DNA from: JAZDRH01 sp047470865 | Lineage (GTDB): Bacteria; Pseudomonadota; Gammaproteobacteria; Pseudomonadales; Pseudomonadaceae | NCBI RefSeq assembly: GCF_047470865.1 | Contig: NZ_JAZDRH010000020.1 | Coordinates: 1 to 57,347 of the forward strand | Reading direction: 5' to 3' | Length of the DNA stretch: 57,347 nt | Shown here: positions 1 through 7,547 of the stretch, in pieces | How the letters are laid out: each line of letters opens with the position of its first letter | Position numbering within the stretch: the stretch's first letter is position 1 | Notes under the pieces: generated by a model | What the model saw: only the letters and a program-made list of their open reading frames with translations | What the model was told of the DNA's origin: nothing | Databases searched by the model: none | Translations under genes and position numbers: made by a program

Positions 1-100
1 AGGTATAGCTGGATGAAATGCTATTTAGATAAATATATTCTATTTATATTAAATATGTGATTTTACGAAAAGCTAAAAAGTTGACTGTTTTTTAACCAAT
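1..100 (-). repeat. Second copy of the CRISPR leader segment
   Basis: Bases 1-100 match 1447-1546 at 99 of 100 positions (A at 65, G at 1511). The second copy is the outer part of the leader of the CRISPR array at 918-1298. Here it lies 12 bp beyond the stop codon of the LRAT gene, in the same orientation. If the rest of the leader follows as it does at 1299-1446, another array would begin roughly 150 bp outside the left edge. The identity is seen directly; the second array is inference. Confidence 0.85.
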
Positions 101-112
101 GGCTGGGGCGGG

Positions 113-682
113 CTAATCCAGTAGCCAGTCTATAACAGCTTCTGCGGCCATGAAGGCCACATAGCTGCCAGCAGCAAGGGCTACGGCAGGCGCTAAAGAT
201 ACACTGGCGCCGGCAAAACTAACGGCTCCTAAGGTGCTAGTGGTGCCCATTGTCGAACCTATGGCCCCAGAAACCAAGGCAGCGCTGGCTTTAGAGCTTA
301 GCAGCCTTGCTGTGCCTAAAGATAGTGCAGCATCAGTTAGATTATCGACTTGAGCAGAACAGTTTTCACCAGTAATACACCAATTAACAAAGTGCTCACA
401 GTTATTAAAAAGAATGGAATAGCTATCTTCATTCAAGCGTGACTTAGCGCGGCGTATAATTTCATCGGCACTATATAAAGTATCGTTATGGTAAACCTTA
501 TAGATAGTTTCACCTGCTGCAAAATCTTCTAATGAAGTAATTTGCACATGGCTATTTTCATTATTCCATAAAGCATTTTTTCCAGCATAGTGAATAACTT
601 GGTTATTACCAATATACAAAGCATGATGGCTATAAAGACCACGGCTAACTTTTAAATGATCAGCAAGCATTAAGGTTGTCAT
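113..682 (-). CDS. LRAT-domain (NlpC/P60 superfamily) protein with hydrophobic C-terminal tail
   Basis: About 189 residues. The N-terminal ~110 residues look like an LRAT-type permuted papain fold: a His pair at 19-20 (YSHHALYIG), a second His at 31 (VIHYAG) and the Cys at 95 in an NCEHF motif, which are the positions of the family's His/His/Cys catalytic residues. LRAT relatives are thiol acyltransferases or phospholipases acting on membrane lipids. Residues ~130-180 are Ala/Gly/Val-rich and hydrophobic, probably membrane-inserting, as in animal PLAAT enzymes. The ATG at 682 is chosen because an AGGTG (690-694) stands 7 bases upstream; a GTG at 691 is the alternative. The gene lies downstream of the CRISPR array, in the same orientation, and is followed by the second leader copy. 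The domain call is fairly firm; any CRISPR role is inference. Confidence 0.75.
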   Translation of the reverse strand: MTTLMLADHLKVSRGLYSHHALYIGNNQVIHYAGKNALWNNENSHVQITSLEDFAAGETIYKVYHNDTLYSADEIIRRAKSRLNEDSYSILFNNCEHFVNWCITGENCSAQVDNLTDAALSLGTARLLSSKASAALVSGAIGSTMGTTSTLGAVSFAGASVSLAPAVALAAGSYVAFMAAEAVIDWLLD

Positions 683-917
683 CGTCGGCACCTAAACCCA
701 ATAAAGTAGATGCAGCTAGTTTGCAGGCTTAAACAATAAAAAGGGAATACACAAGTTTGTCCATGCTTAAAATCACCTAGATGGCGAGTAAGGCTAACAA
801 ATAAAAAGACTAAGCGCCTAGGCAGGTTTAATGCAATAACTGAGCCTGAGTTAACTTAAGCTGGAGTGCTCTTTGAGCATAGCTTTCTGGCTCTCGTGAT
901 GAAAGCCAGTAATTTAA
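683..917. other. Spacer between array tail and LRAT gene, with a small hairpin
   Basis: This 235-bp stretch has no convincing ORF. A six-base-pair inverted repeat, CTGGCT at 887-892 and AGCCAG at 904-909, stands 8 bases from the degenerate last CRISPR repeat. It has no T-tract on either side, so it is not an obvious terminator. The LRAT gene could be read through from the array transcript or have its own promoter here; I could not pick out a clear one. Confidence 0.4.
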
Positions 918-1298
918 GTCTTAAGCCCCTTAAAGGCGGGGCGTCTCTCTGAGTAAACATAAGGCTGAGCAGCTCAAGATAGGGCGGTCTTAATCCCCTC
1001 AAAAGCGGGGTTTCTCTCTGAGCGGTGATGCCGGGTGGTTATCAATGGCGCAAAAGTCTTAATCCCCTTAAAAGCGGGGCTTCTCTCTGAGCCTAACGTC
1101 ATGGAAATAATACTTTCAAGCACTGTCTTAATCCCCTCAAAAGCGGGGTTTCTCTCTGAGCTTGAGTCCGGCGTTTGCAGAATTATTAGCTGAGTCTTAA
1201 TCCCCTTAAAAGCGGGGTTTCTCTCTGAGCGTCCGATAGTTATGATGAAGATGATCGTAGTGGTCTTAATCCCCTTAAAAGCGGGGCTTCTCTCTGAG
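918..1298 (-). CRISPR. Orphan CRISPR array, 6 repeats and 5 spacers
   Basis: Six 36-bp repeats start at 918, 987, 1056, 1125, 1194 and 1263; all five spacers (954-986, 1023-1055, 1092-1124, 1161-1193, 1230-1262) are exactly 33 bp and unrelated to each other. Repeats 2-6 differ only at two positions (C/T within the loop and C/T after GGGG). The repeat at 918 has extra changes (G for T at 8, G for A at 18, G for T at 26), typical of the leader-distal end. With the AT-rich leader at 1299-1546, this sets transcription on the minus strand. Read that way, each repeat has a CCCC / 8-nt loop / GGGG stem and ends in ATTAAGAC, an 8-nt tail like the crRNA handle of many type I and III systems; LRAT, not cas, is the neighbour. 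The 69-bp period keeps one frame open, giving a false repetitive ORF. Confidence 0.95.
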
Positions 1299-1546
1299 AG
1301 TAGCCTAAAAAAAATAACCAATAAAATCAAGATATTAAAAAGGGTTTTTGTGGGTTAAAAAATGAGCAGAAAAAGTTGTCTGTTTTTTGATCAATTTTTA
1401 GCAATATAAAAAATAGATTTAAATACTATAAATAGTCATTTGGCGTAGGTATAGCTGGATGAAATGCTATTTAGATAAATATATTCTATTTATATTAAAT
1501 ATGTGATTTTGCGAAAAGCTAAAAAGTTGACTGTTTTTTAACCAAT
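1299..1546 (-). promoter_or_regulatory. CRISPR leader, AT-rich
   Basis: A strongly AT-rich, non-coding stretch touching the intact first repeat (1263-1298). It contains runs of A/T and two versions of a 26-bp element: 1370-1395 and 1521-1546, differing at three positions. Its outer 100 bp (1447-1546) recurs at 1-100. Position next to the least degenerate repeats, composition and duplication support a leader holding the array promoter; the promoter itself is not resolved. Confidence 0.75.
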
Positions 1547-2208
1547 TTGGGGTGGTATCTATTGCTAAACGAGCTGTTTCGTCTGCAGGAGCGTTCAGGT
1601 CGTGCTCCTTGCAATTAGGCGTTTTGCTGAGTGCTGCTTTGTAATTATATGGGGTGCAAGAGTAAGAAGCGTTAATCTGGCTATTAGGGGGAGCTTAGCC
1701 CTACGTTGTATAGGAGTGATGACAGAGCGTTACCCATTTTGGATAAGGAGGAGTGCCTTAGGCAAAGCATTAAGGGTAGCGCTCTTTTTTGTGTATGAAG
1801 ATGAATAATTATAGTACTGCATAAAGGCAGATTTGAGTTGGATAGAGGAATGTTGCTTAAGCGCTGCTCGTTTGGTTGAGAAAAAGTTCACTAGCAGTCT
1901 TACATATCTAGCAAAAACTTTTCTTTTATAAGCTTGGAAAAAGACAGTTAAACTGTCGCGTAATTGTACGAAGGTCTAGTAAGCCTTGAATTGCTTAAAG
2001 TATTAAGTATTGTCCCTTGTCATAAAAGGCTTTGCCAAATCTAGTTAGGTATTTTTCTCTACTAAGGTCGCATACTATGCCGAAATGGAATGATCTCCAT
2101 ATTTTTGTTCGTTTGTTGCCTTTAAACGCAGTCCTCTAGACTTTTTAAAACAAAGACAATTACAAAAAATAACTATATAGAAAACATAAAAGATTTTGAG
2201 GAATCATT
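1547..2208. other. Non-coding region between leader and symporter gene
   Basis: I see no credible gene in these 660 bp. A 68-codon open frame at 1602-1808 has no ribosome site and atypical composition. The stretch contains a terminator-like element at 1751-1790 and, before the symporter, TTGTTG and TAGACT hexamers around 2115-2145 that could be a weak promoter. No tRNA or known small RNA was recognised. Confidence 0.4.
1751..1790 (+). terminator. Terminator-like hairpin, possibly ending a small RNA
   Basis: GAGTGC at 1751-1756 can pair with GCGCTC at 1779-1784 (one G-T pair), directly followed by six T at 1785-1790. An inner GCC/GGC palindrome lies at 1756-1763. The loop is long, so this is moderate evidence. 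No protein gene on the plus strand ends here, so it would end an untranslated transcript if real. Confidence 0.4.
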
Positions 2209-3501
2209 ATGAAAAAGATCTGGTCGTGGTATTTACAGAAATCTTTTATGACCAAAATGACTGCCGGCTTCGTGTTAGGGATAATCGCAGGTTTAATTTT
2301 AGGTCCGCAAAGTGAAATGTTTGGCCCATTGGGCGAGCTGTTCTTAAAGCTGTTGAAGATGGTGGTTTTGCCACTGATCTTATTGTCACTAATTGTGGCG
2401 GTAAATCACTCTAATCCAAAAGAGTTAGGGCGTATTGGCGCTAAGATTTTTCCGTTCTACATCATTGCAACAGGTATTTCTGTTTGCGTAGGTATTATGT
2501 TGGCTAAGCTAACCAATCCTGGGGTTGGTTTAACATTGCCTACAGATGTAGAGGTGGTAGCACCGGAGAAGCCTTCTTTTTTAAGTATTTTAATGAATAT
2601 GGTGCCAAGCAATATCTTTGAAGCCTTTGTTGCTGGCGATGTATTGTCTGTGGTGTTTGTGGCTGTGGTTGTTGGTTTATCGTTTCTGTACTTGCGTCAT
2701 AGCGGAAATGAAGAGCAGCAAGCCATGGGCGAGTTACTGCTAAAAGTAACCAACGCAGGCAATGAAGCAACCATGAAGTTGCTTAATGGTATTTTGCAAT
2801 ATGCACCTATTGGTATTTTTGGTATTACAGCGCAAACCATTGGTCATCAAGGCGTTGATACCTTAATAGTGCTTGGCAAATTTGTTGGCACTTCGTACTT
2901 GGGCGTTATTCTACTGCTTACTGTGGTATTCCCTATTTTCTTGAAGTTGGCTGGCGTGCGTGTTATCAAGTTTTATCGTGATATCAAAGAAGCCGTATTT
3001 ACTTCATTTGTTACCTGTAGCAGTTTAGGTACATTGCCGCTGACCATTAAATGTGCTGAAAAAGCAGGTATTAATGAGCGTGTGGCTAAATTAACGCTGC
3101 CCATTGGTGCTACGGTCAATATGAATGGAACAGCTTTGCGTTTTGGCGTAGCTGTTGTGTTTGCAGCAGAAATTATGGGAATTACACTATCCGTACCTGA
3201 GCTGGCGACCATTGTTATTATTGGTACTATGGCCGCTGTGGGTACTGCCGGGGTGCCGGGTGCTGGTTTAATTGGTATGTCAATTGTATTTACTCAAGCT
3301 GGCTTACCAATTGAGATTGTCGCCTTAACTGCGGGTGTTAACGTATTGTTAGATATGGCCTTTACTTGCGGCAATGTAACAGGCGATTTAGTTGGCGCTA
3401 AAGTGGTTGATCAAAGTGAGCGTCGTGCTGAGCGTAAAGCGGCAGCGCTCGCCGCGCAGCGGGGCGATGCCACGGTGAGTCAGGCAAGCACTACTGAGTA
3501 A
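2209..3501 (+). CDS. Dicarboxylate/amino acid:cation symporter (DAACS family)
   Basis: 430 residues, a GltP/DctA-like inner-membrane secondary transporter. The family's re-entrant hairpin and binding motifs are visible: a Ser-rich SSLGTLP segment near residue 272, NMNGTA near 305, GVPGAG near 348 and DMAFTCGNVTGD from 382. In aspartate/glutamate members such as GltPh the last motif is DMGRT..NVTGD, where Arg binds the substrate side-chain carboxylate; here that position is Phe385. The substrate is therefore probably not glutamate, aspartate or C4-dicarboxylate, and I give no symbol. A GAGGA ribosome site lies at 2197-2201. The gene is alone, with a terminator right after it. Confidence 0.85.
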   Translation: MKKIWSWYLQKSFMTKMTAGFVLGIIAGLILGPQSEMFGPLGELFLKLLKMVVLPLILLSLIVAVNHSNPKELGRIGAKIFPFYIIATGISVCVGIMLAKLTNPGVGLTLPTDVEVVAPEKPSFLSILMNMVPSNIFEAFVAGDVLSVVFVAVVVGLSFLYLRHSGNEEQQAMGELLLKVTNAGNEATMKLLNGILQYAPIGIFGITAQTIGHQGVDTLIVLGKFVGTSYLGVILLLTVVFPIFLKLAGVRVIKFYRDIKEAVFTSFVTCSSLGTLPLTIKCAEKAGINERVAKLTLPIGATVNMNGTALRFGVAVVFAAEIMGITLSVPELATIVIIGTMAAVGTAGVPGAGLIGMSIVFTQAGLPIEIVALTAGVNVLLDMAFTCGNVTGDLVGAKVVDQSERRAERKAAALAAQRGDATVSQASTTE

Positions 3502-3520
3502 TGCTATTTACTGAACTTAA

Positions 3521-3544
3521 AAGGCAGCTTCGGCTGCTTTTTTT
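3521..3544 (+). terminator. Rho-independent terminator of the symporter gene
   Basis: GCAGC at 3524-3528, a TTCG tetraloop and GCTGC at 3533-3537, extended by G-T/A-T pairs, followed by a run of T to 3544. It begins 20 bases after the stop codon. Confidence 0.9.
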
Positions 3545-3613
3545 GTACTTGCATTACACGCTATTTTCTAAATTTAGGTATGATTGGCGCTGATTTTTCT
3601 TTTTCTAGATGCG

Positions 3614-6091
3614 ATGTCCACTTTAAACCTTCCAATTAATGCTGTGTTAGCACAGTTGCTAGATACAGTGGCTGCCCATTCTAAGTGCATCTTACAAGCG
3701 CCACCTGGGGCAGGAAAAACTACACAGGTTCCTTTGGCGTTATTAGCCCAGCCTTGGTTAGCCGGTAAAAAAATACTTTTGTTGGAGCCGCGGCGCTTAG
3801 CTGTACGTACCGTTGCCCAGCGTTTGGCAGAGCAGTTGCATGAGCCGCTGGGGAAGCAGGTAGGCTATCGTATGCGGCTAGATACCAAGGTGAGTGCTGA
3901 AACACGAATAGAAGTAGTAACTGAAGGTGTTTTGCTTAGGCAATTACAAGCAGATCCAAGCTTGTCAGAGGTTGGCATTATTATCTTTGATGAGTTTCAT
4001 GAGCGTAGTTTAAATGCCGATTTAGCTTTGGCTTTCAGCTTAAGTGCTAATGAATTATTTTGTCAGCATGAAGTAAAGCTGTTGTTCATGTCGGCGACTT
4101 TAGATCAGTCTAAGTTAGCCACGGCTTTACAAGCACCTGTTGTCGAAAGTACAGGGCGTAGTTTCCCTGTTGATATTATATGGGCCTCTGCATGGCGCCG
4201 AGAGGATAGGCTTGTTGCTAAAATTCATGCGTTGGTTGAGCGTGCAGTGGATGAGCAGGCAGGCTCTATTTTGGTTTTTTTGCCAGGGCAAGCGGAGATA
4301 GGCCAATTGGCAAAACAGCTTGCGGACAGCTTACAGGATGATTCAATTTTAATTGCCCCTTTATATGGTGATTTATCGTTATCCGCACAGCGCCAAGCTA
4401 TAGCACCTAGCCAACAACGTAAAATTGTATTGGCTACCAATATTGCTGAAACTAGTTTAACTATTGAAGGTATTAGTGTTGTAGTGGACAGCGGTTTTGA
4501 ACGCCGCCCTATTTTTGATCCGAATAAAGGGATTACAAGATTAGCCTTATGCAAAATTTCCAAAGCTTCAGCTCAGCAGCGAGCGGGTCGTGCGGGGCGT
4601 TTAAGCAAAGGGGTGTGTTATCGCCTTTGGTCGGCTGAACAGCATGAGCAGCTTGAGGAGCATGCTGTTGCAGAGATATTACAGGCTGATTTGTCTTCTC
4701 TAGCGCTGAGTTTATTTGACTGGGGAGCCACGCCAGATGAGCTATTTTGGTTGGATAAACCACCAGCGGCGCATTATCAGCAAGCTGTGGATTTATTGGT
4801 AAAATTACAGGCGCTAGAGCAGCAGCAACTGACCGCTATGGGTAGGCGTATGGCGGATCTACCTATGGAGCCTCGTTTAGCGCGTTTATTATTAGCAGCG
4901 CAAAGTTGGGGGCAGTTAAGGCTTGGTGCGCAAATAGTTGCTATTTTGACAGAGCGTGACTTTTTAAACACGACGGATACTGATCTTCAGTTGCGTATTA
5001 ATGCGCTACAGGTAGCGAGTCAACAGCCTCAGATAAAGCGTGTGCAGCAACTGGCAAAACAGTTTGAGCACTTATTAAAGGCGACTAATAAAACCAGTGA
5101 TATTACGGAAGAACAGGCGTTAGGGGCTTTATTAGCAGTGGCATTTCCAGAGCGTATCGCCCAGCAGCGTGAAGGAAGTAATAGTTATAAGTTGGCCAAT
5201 GGCCGTGGTGCCTACTTTGCTCAGGCCGATAGCCTGCAAAAAGCAAAGTGGTTGGTTGTAGCTGATATGGTGGGGCAAGTAGGACGTAAAGAGGAACGTA
5301 TAAGTTTAGCGGCTGAACTTGATCCGGCGTTATTTAATCAGTTATTAGCCGGCTTGATTAACACAGATACAATTGCTGAATGGCAAACCGCATCTAATAG
5401 TTTTGTGGCTCAGCAGCAGAAGAAAATTGGGCAGTTAGTGTTAGCAACTCAACCGCTTAAGCTAATAGATCAGCAGATGCGTGTTGATGCGCTGCTGGGC
5501 ATGATACGGCAAAAAGGACTTGAGGTTTTGCCTTTTACAACGTCTGTCAAACACTGGCAGGCGCGGGTTTTATTACTGAGAGGGCTGGACCTACCTCAGT
5601 GTGCTGATTTCCCTGATGTCTCCAGCCAAGCTTTGCTAGAAACACTTGAGCAATGGCTTGCACCCTATATTCAGCAAGTAGATAAACTGACTCAATTACA
5701 GCAACTAGATCTCTTGGAAATTCTTCAGAGTTTGTTATCTTGGGAACAGAGTAAGCTATTGGATGAGCTCGCGCCTAGCCATTACAAATTACCTACAGGG
5801 TCTAATATAACTATTGATTATAGCCAGCAACCCCCTGTGTTGGCGGTGCGTTTGCAAGAGTTATTTGGTGTAGCGCAAACGCCTTGTATTGCAAATGGCC
5901 AGCAAGGATTAAAGTTGCATCTTCTATCGCCAGCCCATCGTCCTGTGCAGGTGACTATGGATTTGGCAAGTTTTTGGCAGAGCACTTATTTTGATGTAAA
6001 AAAAGATTTGCAAGGGCGTTATCCAAAACATTATTGGCCTGATAATCCATTACAGGCAGAACCTACATCACGCGCTAAACGCCGTACCTAA
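3614..6091 (+). CDS. hrpB: ATP-dependent helicase HrpB
   Basis: About 825 residues, close to the ~810 of E. coli HrpB, a DEAH-family helicase of unclear cellular role. Visible motifs: Walker A GAGKT at 32-36, DEFH in the Walker B position near 125, SAT near 160, and QRAGRAGR near 320, followed by the HA2-type and HrpB C-terminal regions. The ATG at 3614 starts MSTLNLPIN, which fits the family N-terminus; an in-frame TTG at 3584 would add ten hydrophobic residues and is less likely. No strong ribosome site is seen. It is followed 16 bp later by the RhlE-like helicase, so the two are probably cotranscribed. Confidence 0.9.
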   Translation: MSTLNLPINAVLAQLLDTVAAHSKCILQAPPGAGKTTQVPLALLAQPWLAGKKILLLEPRRLAVRTVAQRLAEQLHEPLGKQVGYRMRLDTKVSAETRIEVVTEGVLLRQLQADPSLSEVGIIIFDEFHERSLNADLALAFSLSANELFCQHEVKLLFMSATLDQSKLATALQAPVVESTGRSFPVDIIWASAWRREDRLVAKIHALVERAVDEQAGSILVFLPGQAEIGQLAKQLADSLQDDSILIAPLYGDLSLSAQRQAIAPSQQRKIVLATNIAETSLTIEGISVVVDSGFERRPIFDPNKGITRLALCKISKASAQQRAGRAGRLSKGVCYRLWSAEQHEQLEEHAVAEILQADLSSLALSLFDWGATPDELFWLDKPPAAHYQQAVDLLVKLQALEQQQLTAMGRRMADLPMEPRLARLLLAAQSWGQLRLGAQIVAILTERDFLNTTDTDLQLRINALQVASQQPQIKRVQQLAKQFEHLLKATNKTSDITEEQALGALLAVAFPERIAQQREGSNSYKLANGRGAYFAQADSLQKAKWLVVADMVGQVGRKEERISLAAELDPALFNQLLAGLINTDTIAEWQTASNSFVAQQQKKIGQLVLATQPLKLIDQQMRVDALLGMIRQKGLEVLPFTTSVKHWQARVLLLRGLDLPQCADFPDVSSQALLETLEQWLAPYIQQVDKLTQLQQLDLLEILQSLLSWEQSKLLDELAPSHYKLPTGSNITIDYSQQPPVLAVRLQELFGVAQTPCIANGQQGLKLHLLSPAHRPVQVTMDLASFWQSTYFDVKKDLQGRYPKHYWPDNPLQAEPTSRAKRRT

Positions 6092-6107
6092 GCATAAGAG
6101 AGATGAT

Positions 6108-7427
6108 ATGAGCTTTAATCACTTAGGCGTGTTTGCGCCTTTACTGGCTAATCTTAAAAAATTAGATTTTGTAACTCCTACAGCGGTCCAAGAAAAAGTG
6201 ATTCCAAGTGTTTTGGCAGGGCGTGATGTGTTAGCTACCGCACAAACAGGAAGCGGTAAAACAGCGGCGTTTATGTTGCCATTATTACAGCAATTGGTAA
6301 CCAGTGGGGCTAAAGTTCAGTCAAATCAGATTAGGTGCTTGGTATTAGTACCGACGCGTGAATTAGCTGAGCAAATTTTTCAAGCCAGCCAAGCCTTTAG
6401 TAAGAATCTTCCAGTGCGCTTAGGCGTAGCCTATGGGGGGGTTAGTATCAACCCACAAATGATGCGTTTGCGAAAAGGTTTAGATGTGCTCATTGCAACA
6501 CCAGGTCGTTTATTGGATTTAGTACAGCAGAATGCAGTTAACTTTTATGCTTTAAATCACTTGGTTTTTGACGAAGCCGATCGCATGCTGGATTTAGGAT
6601 TTGCTCAAGAAATCAATCAATTACTGCGTGTTTTTCCTCGAAAAAAACAGACGTTATTATTTTCTGCAACGCTCAGTGACAGGGTGGCTGAGCTGGTTAA
6701 GGTGCTGCTACAAAATCCATTAAAAGTAGCAGTTAATCCGATAAATCAGGCAGTAAATACGGTTACCCAAAAAATTTATACAACAGATAAAAAACACAAA
6801 GTTGATTTGTTTTTTTATCTGTTAGAACAGCATGCTTGGCAGCAGGCTATGATTTTTGTAAAAACTAAAAAGTCGGCTGAAAAAATAACAGGGTTATTAC
6901 GTGAAAAAGGCTTGGCGGTAGATAGTATTCATGGTGATAAACCACAAGCAGCTCGACTTAAGGCGTTAGACAGTTTTAAACAAGGCCGTGTGCATTACTT
7001 GGTTGCCACAGATGTAGCAGCACGCGGCTTGGATATTGCACAAATGCCAGTGGTGGTGAATATGGATTTGCCTGTAGTAGCCCAAGACTATGTGCACCGT
7101 ATTGGGCGTACTGGACGAGCTGGGGAAACAGGTTTGGCTGTTTCTTTAGTTAGTGCCGATGAGGTTGAGTTATTGCTGGCCATTGAGCAATTACAAGGTA
7201 GAAACTTTAATCGCTTAGAGGAGCCTGGTTTTATTGCAGAGCATCGAGTACCGGCAACTGATTTGCGTTTAGGTGTAAAGAAAAAACCGAAAAAGCCTAA
7301 AGTTAAAACGGCTATTGATGATCCGCATTCACGTATTCACTTAGGCGATGCTTTTAACCAAACGCCCAAAGTGAAAAACGTGCGTAGCAAGCCCAGTTTT
7401 TTGTCAGGTTCAAATAAGAAAAAATAA
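6108..7427 (+). CDS. rhlE: DEAD-box RNA helicase, RhlE group
   Basis: 439 residues. Q motif TPTAVQ near 23-28, AQTGSGKT at 45-52, PTREL at 82-86, TPGR near 131, DEAD at 155-158, SAT at 186-188 and HRIGRTGR near 330 are all intact. This is the two-RecA-domain core of RNA helicases acting in ribosome assembly and RNA decay. The tail after ~residue 385 is Lys-rich and low complexity, as usual for RhlE/SrmB-type proteins. An AGAGA sits just upstream of the ATG. RhlE rather than SrmB or DbpA is judged from overall resemblance. Confidence 0.85.
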   Translation: MSFNHLGVFAPLLANLKKLDFVTPTAVQEKVIPSVLAGRDVLATAQTGSGKTAAFMLPLLQQLVTSGAKVQSNQIRCLVLVPTRELAEQIFQASQAFSKNLPVRLGVAYGGVSINPQMMRLRKGLDVLIATPGRLLDLVQQNAVNFYALNHLVFDEADRMLDLGFAQEINQLLRVFPRKKQTLLFSATLSDRVAELVKVLLQNPLKVAVNPINQAVNTVTQKIYTTDKKHKVDLFFYLLEQHAWQQAMIFVKTKKSAEKITGLLREKGLAVDSIHGDKPQAARLKALDSFKQGRVHYLVATDVAARGLDIAQMPVVVNMDLPVVAQDYVHRIGRTGRAGETGLAVSLVSADEVELLLAIEQLQGRNFNRLEEPGFIAEHRVPATDLRLGVKKKPKKPKVKTAIDDPHSRIHLGDAFNQTPKVKNVRSKPSFLSGSNKKK

Positions 7428-7547
7428 CCTGGATCTGTATTGGGTATAGGATTTTCTGTGAAAAGCATTTAATTTGAAACTTAGTGGATTTGTGTGCTGT
7501 CTTAACCGTTATTGTTTGGTGTGCTAAACGGCTCATTGGAGTGAGTA

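Noticed and set aside
974..1330. 118-residue minus-strand ORF with a repeated SERNPAFKGIKT-like segment
   Set aside because: It is the CRISPR array read in frame: repeat plus spacer is 69 bp, a multiple of three, so the repeat gives the same peptide each time.
1602..1808. 68-residue plus-strand ORF
   Set aside because: No ribosome site, no recognisable domain, and it overlaps the terminator-like hairpin.
692..2208. cas genes or a tracrRNA anti-repeat near the array
   Set aside because: I looked on both strands; no Cas-like protein is encoded and no clear second partial repeat beyond the six was seen.
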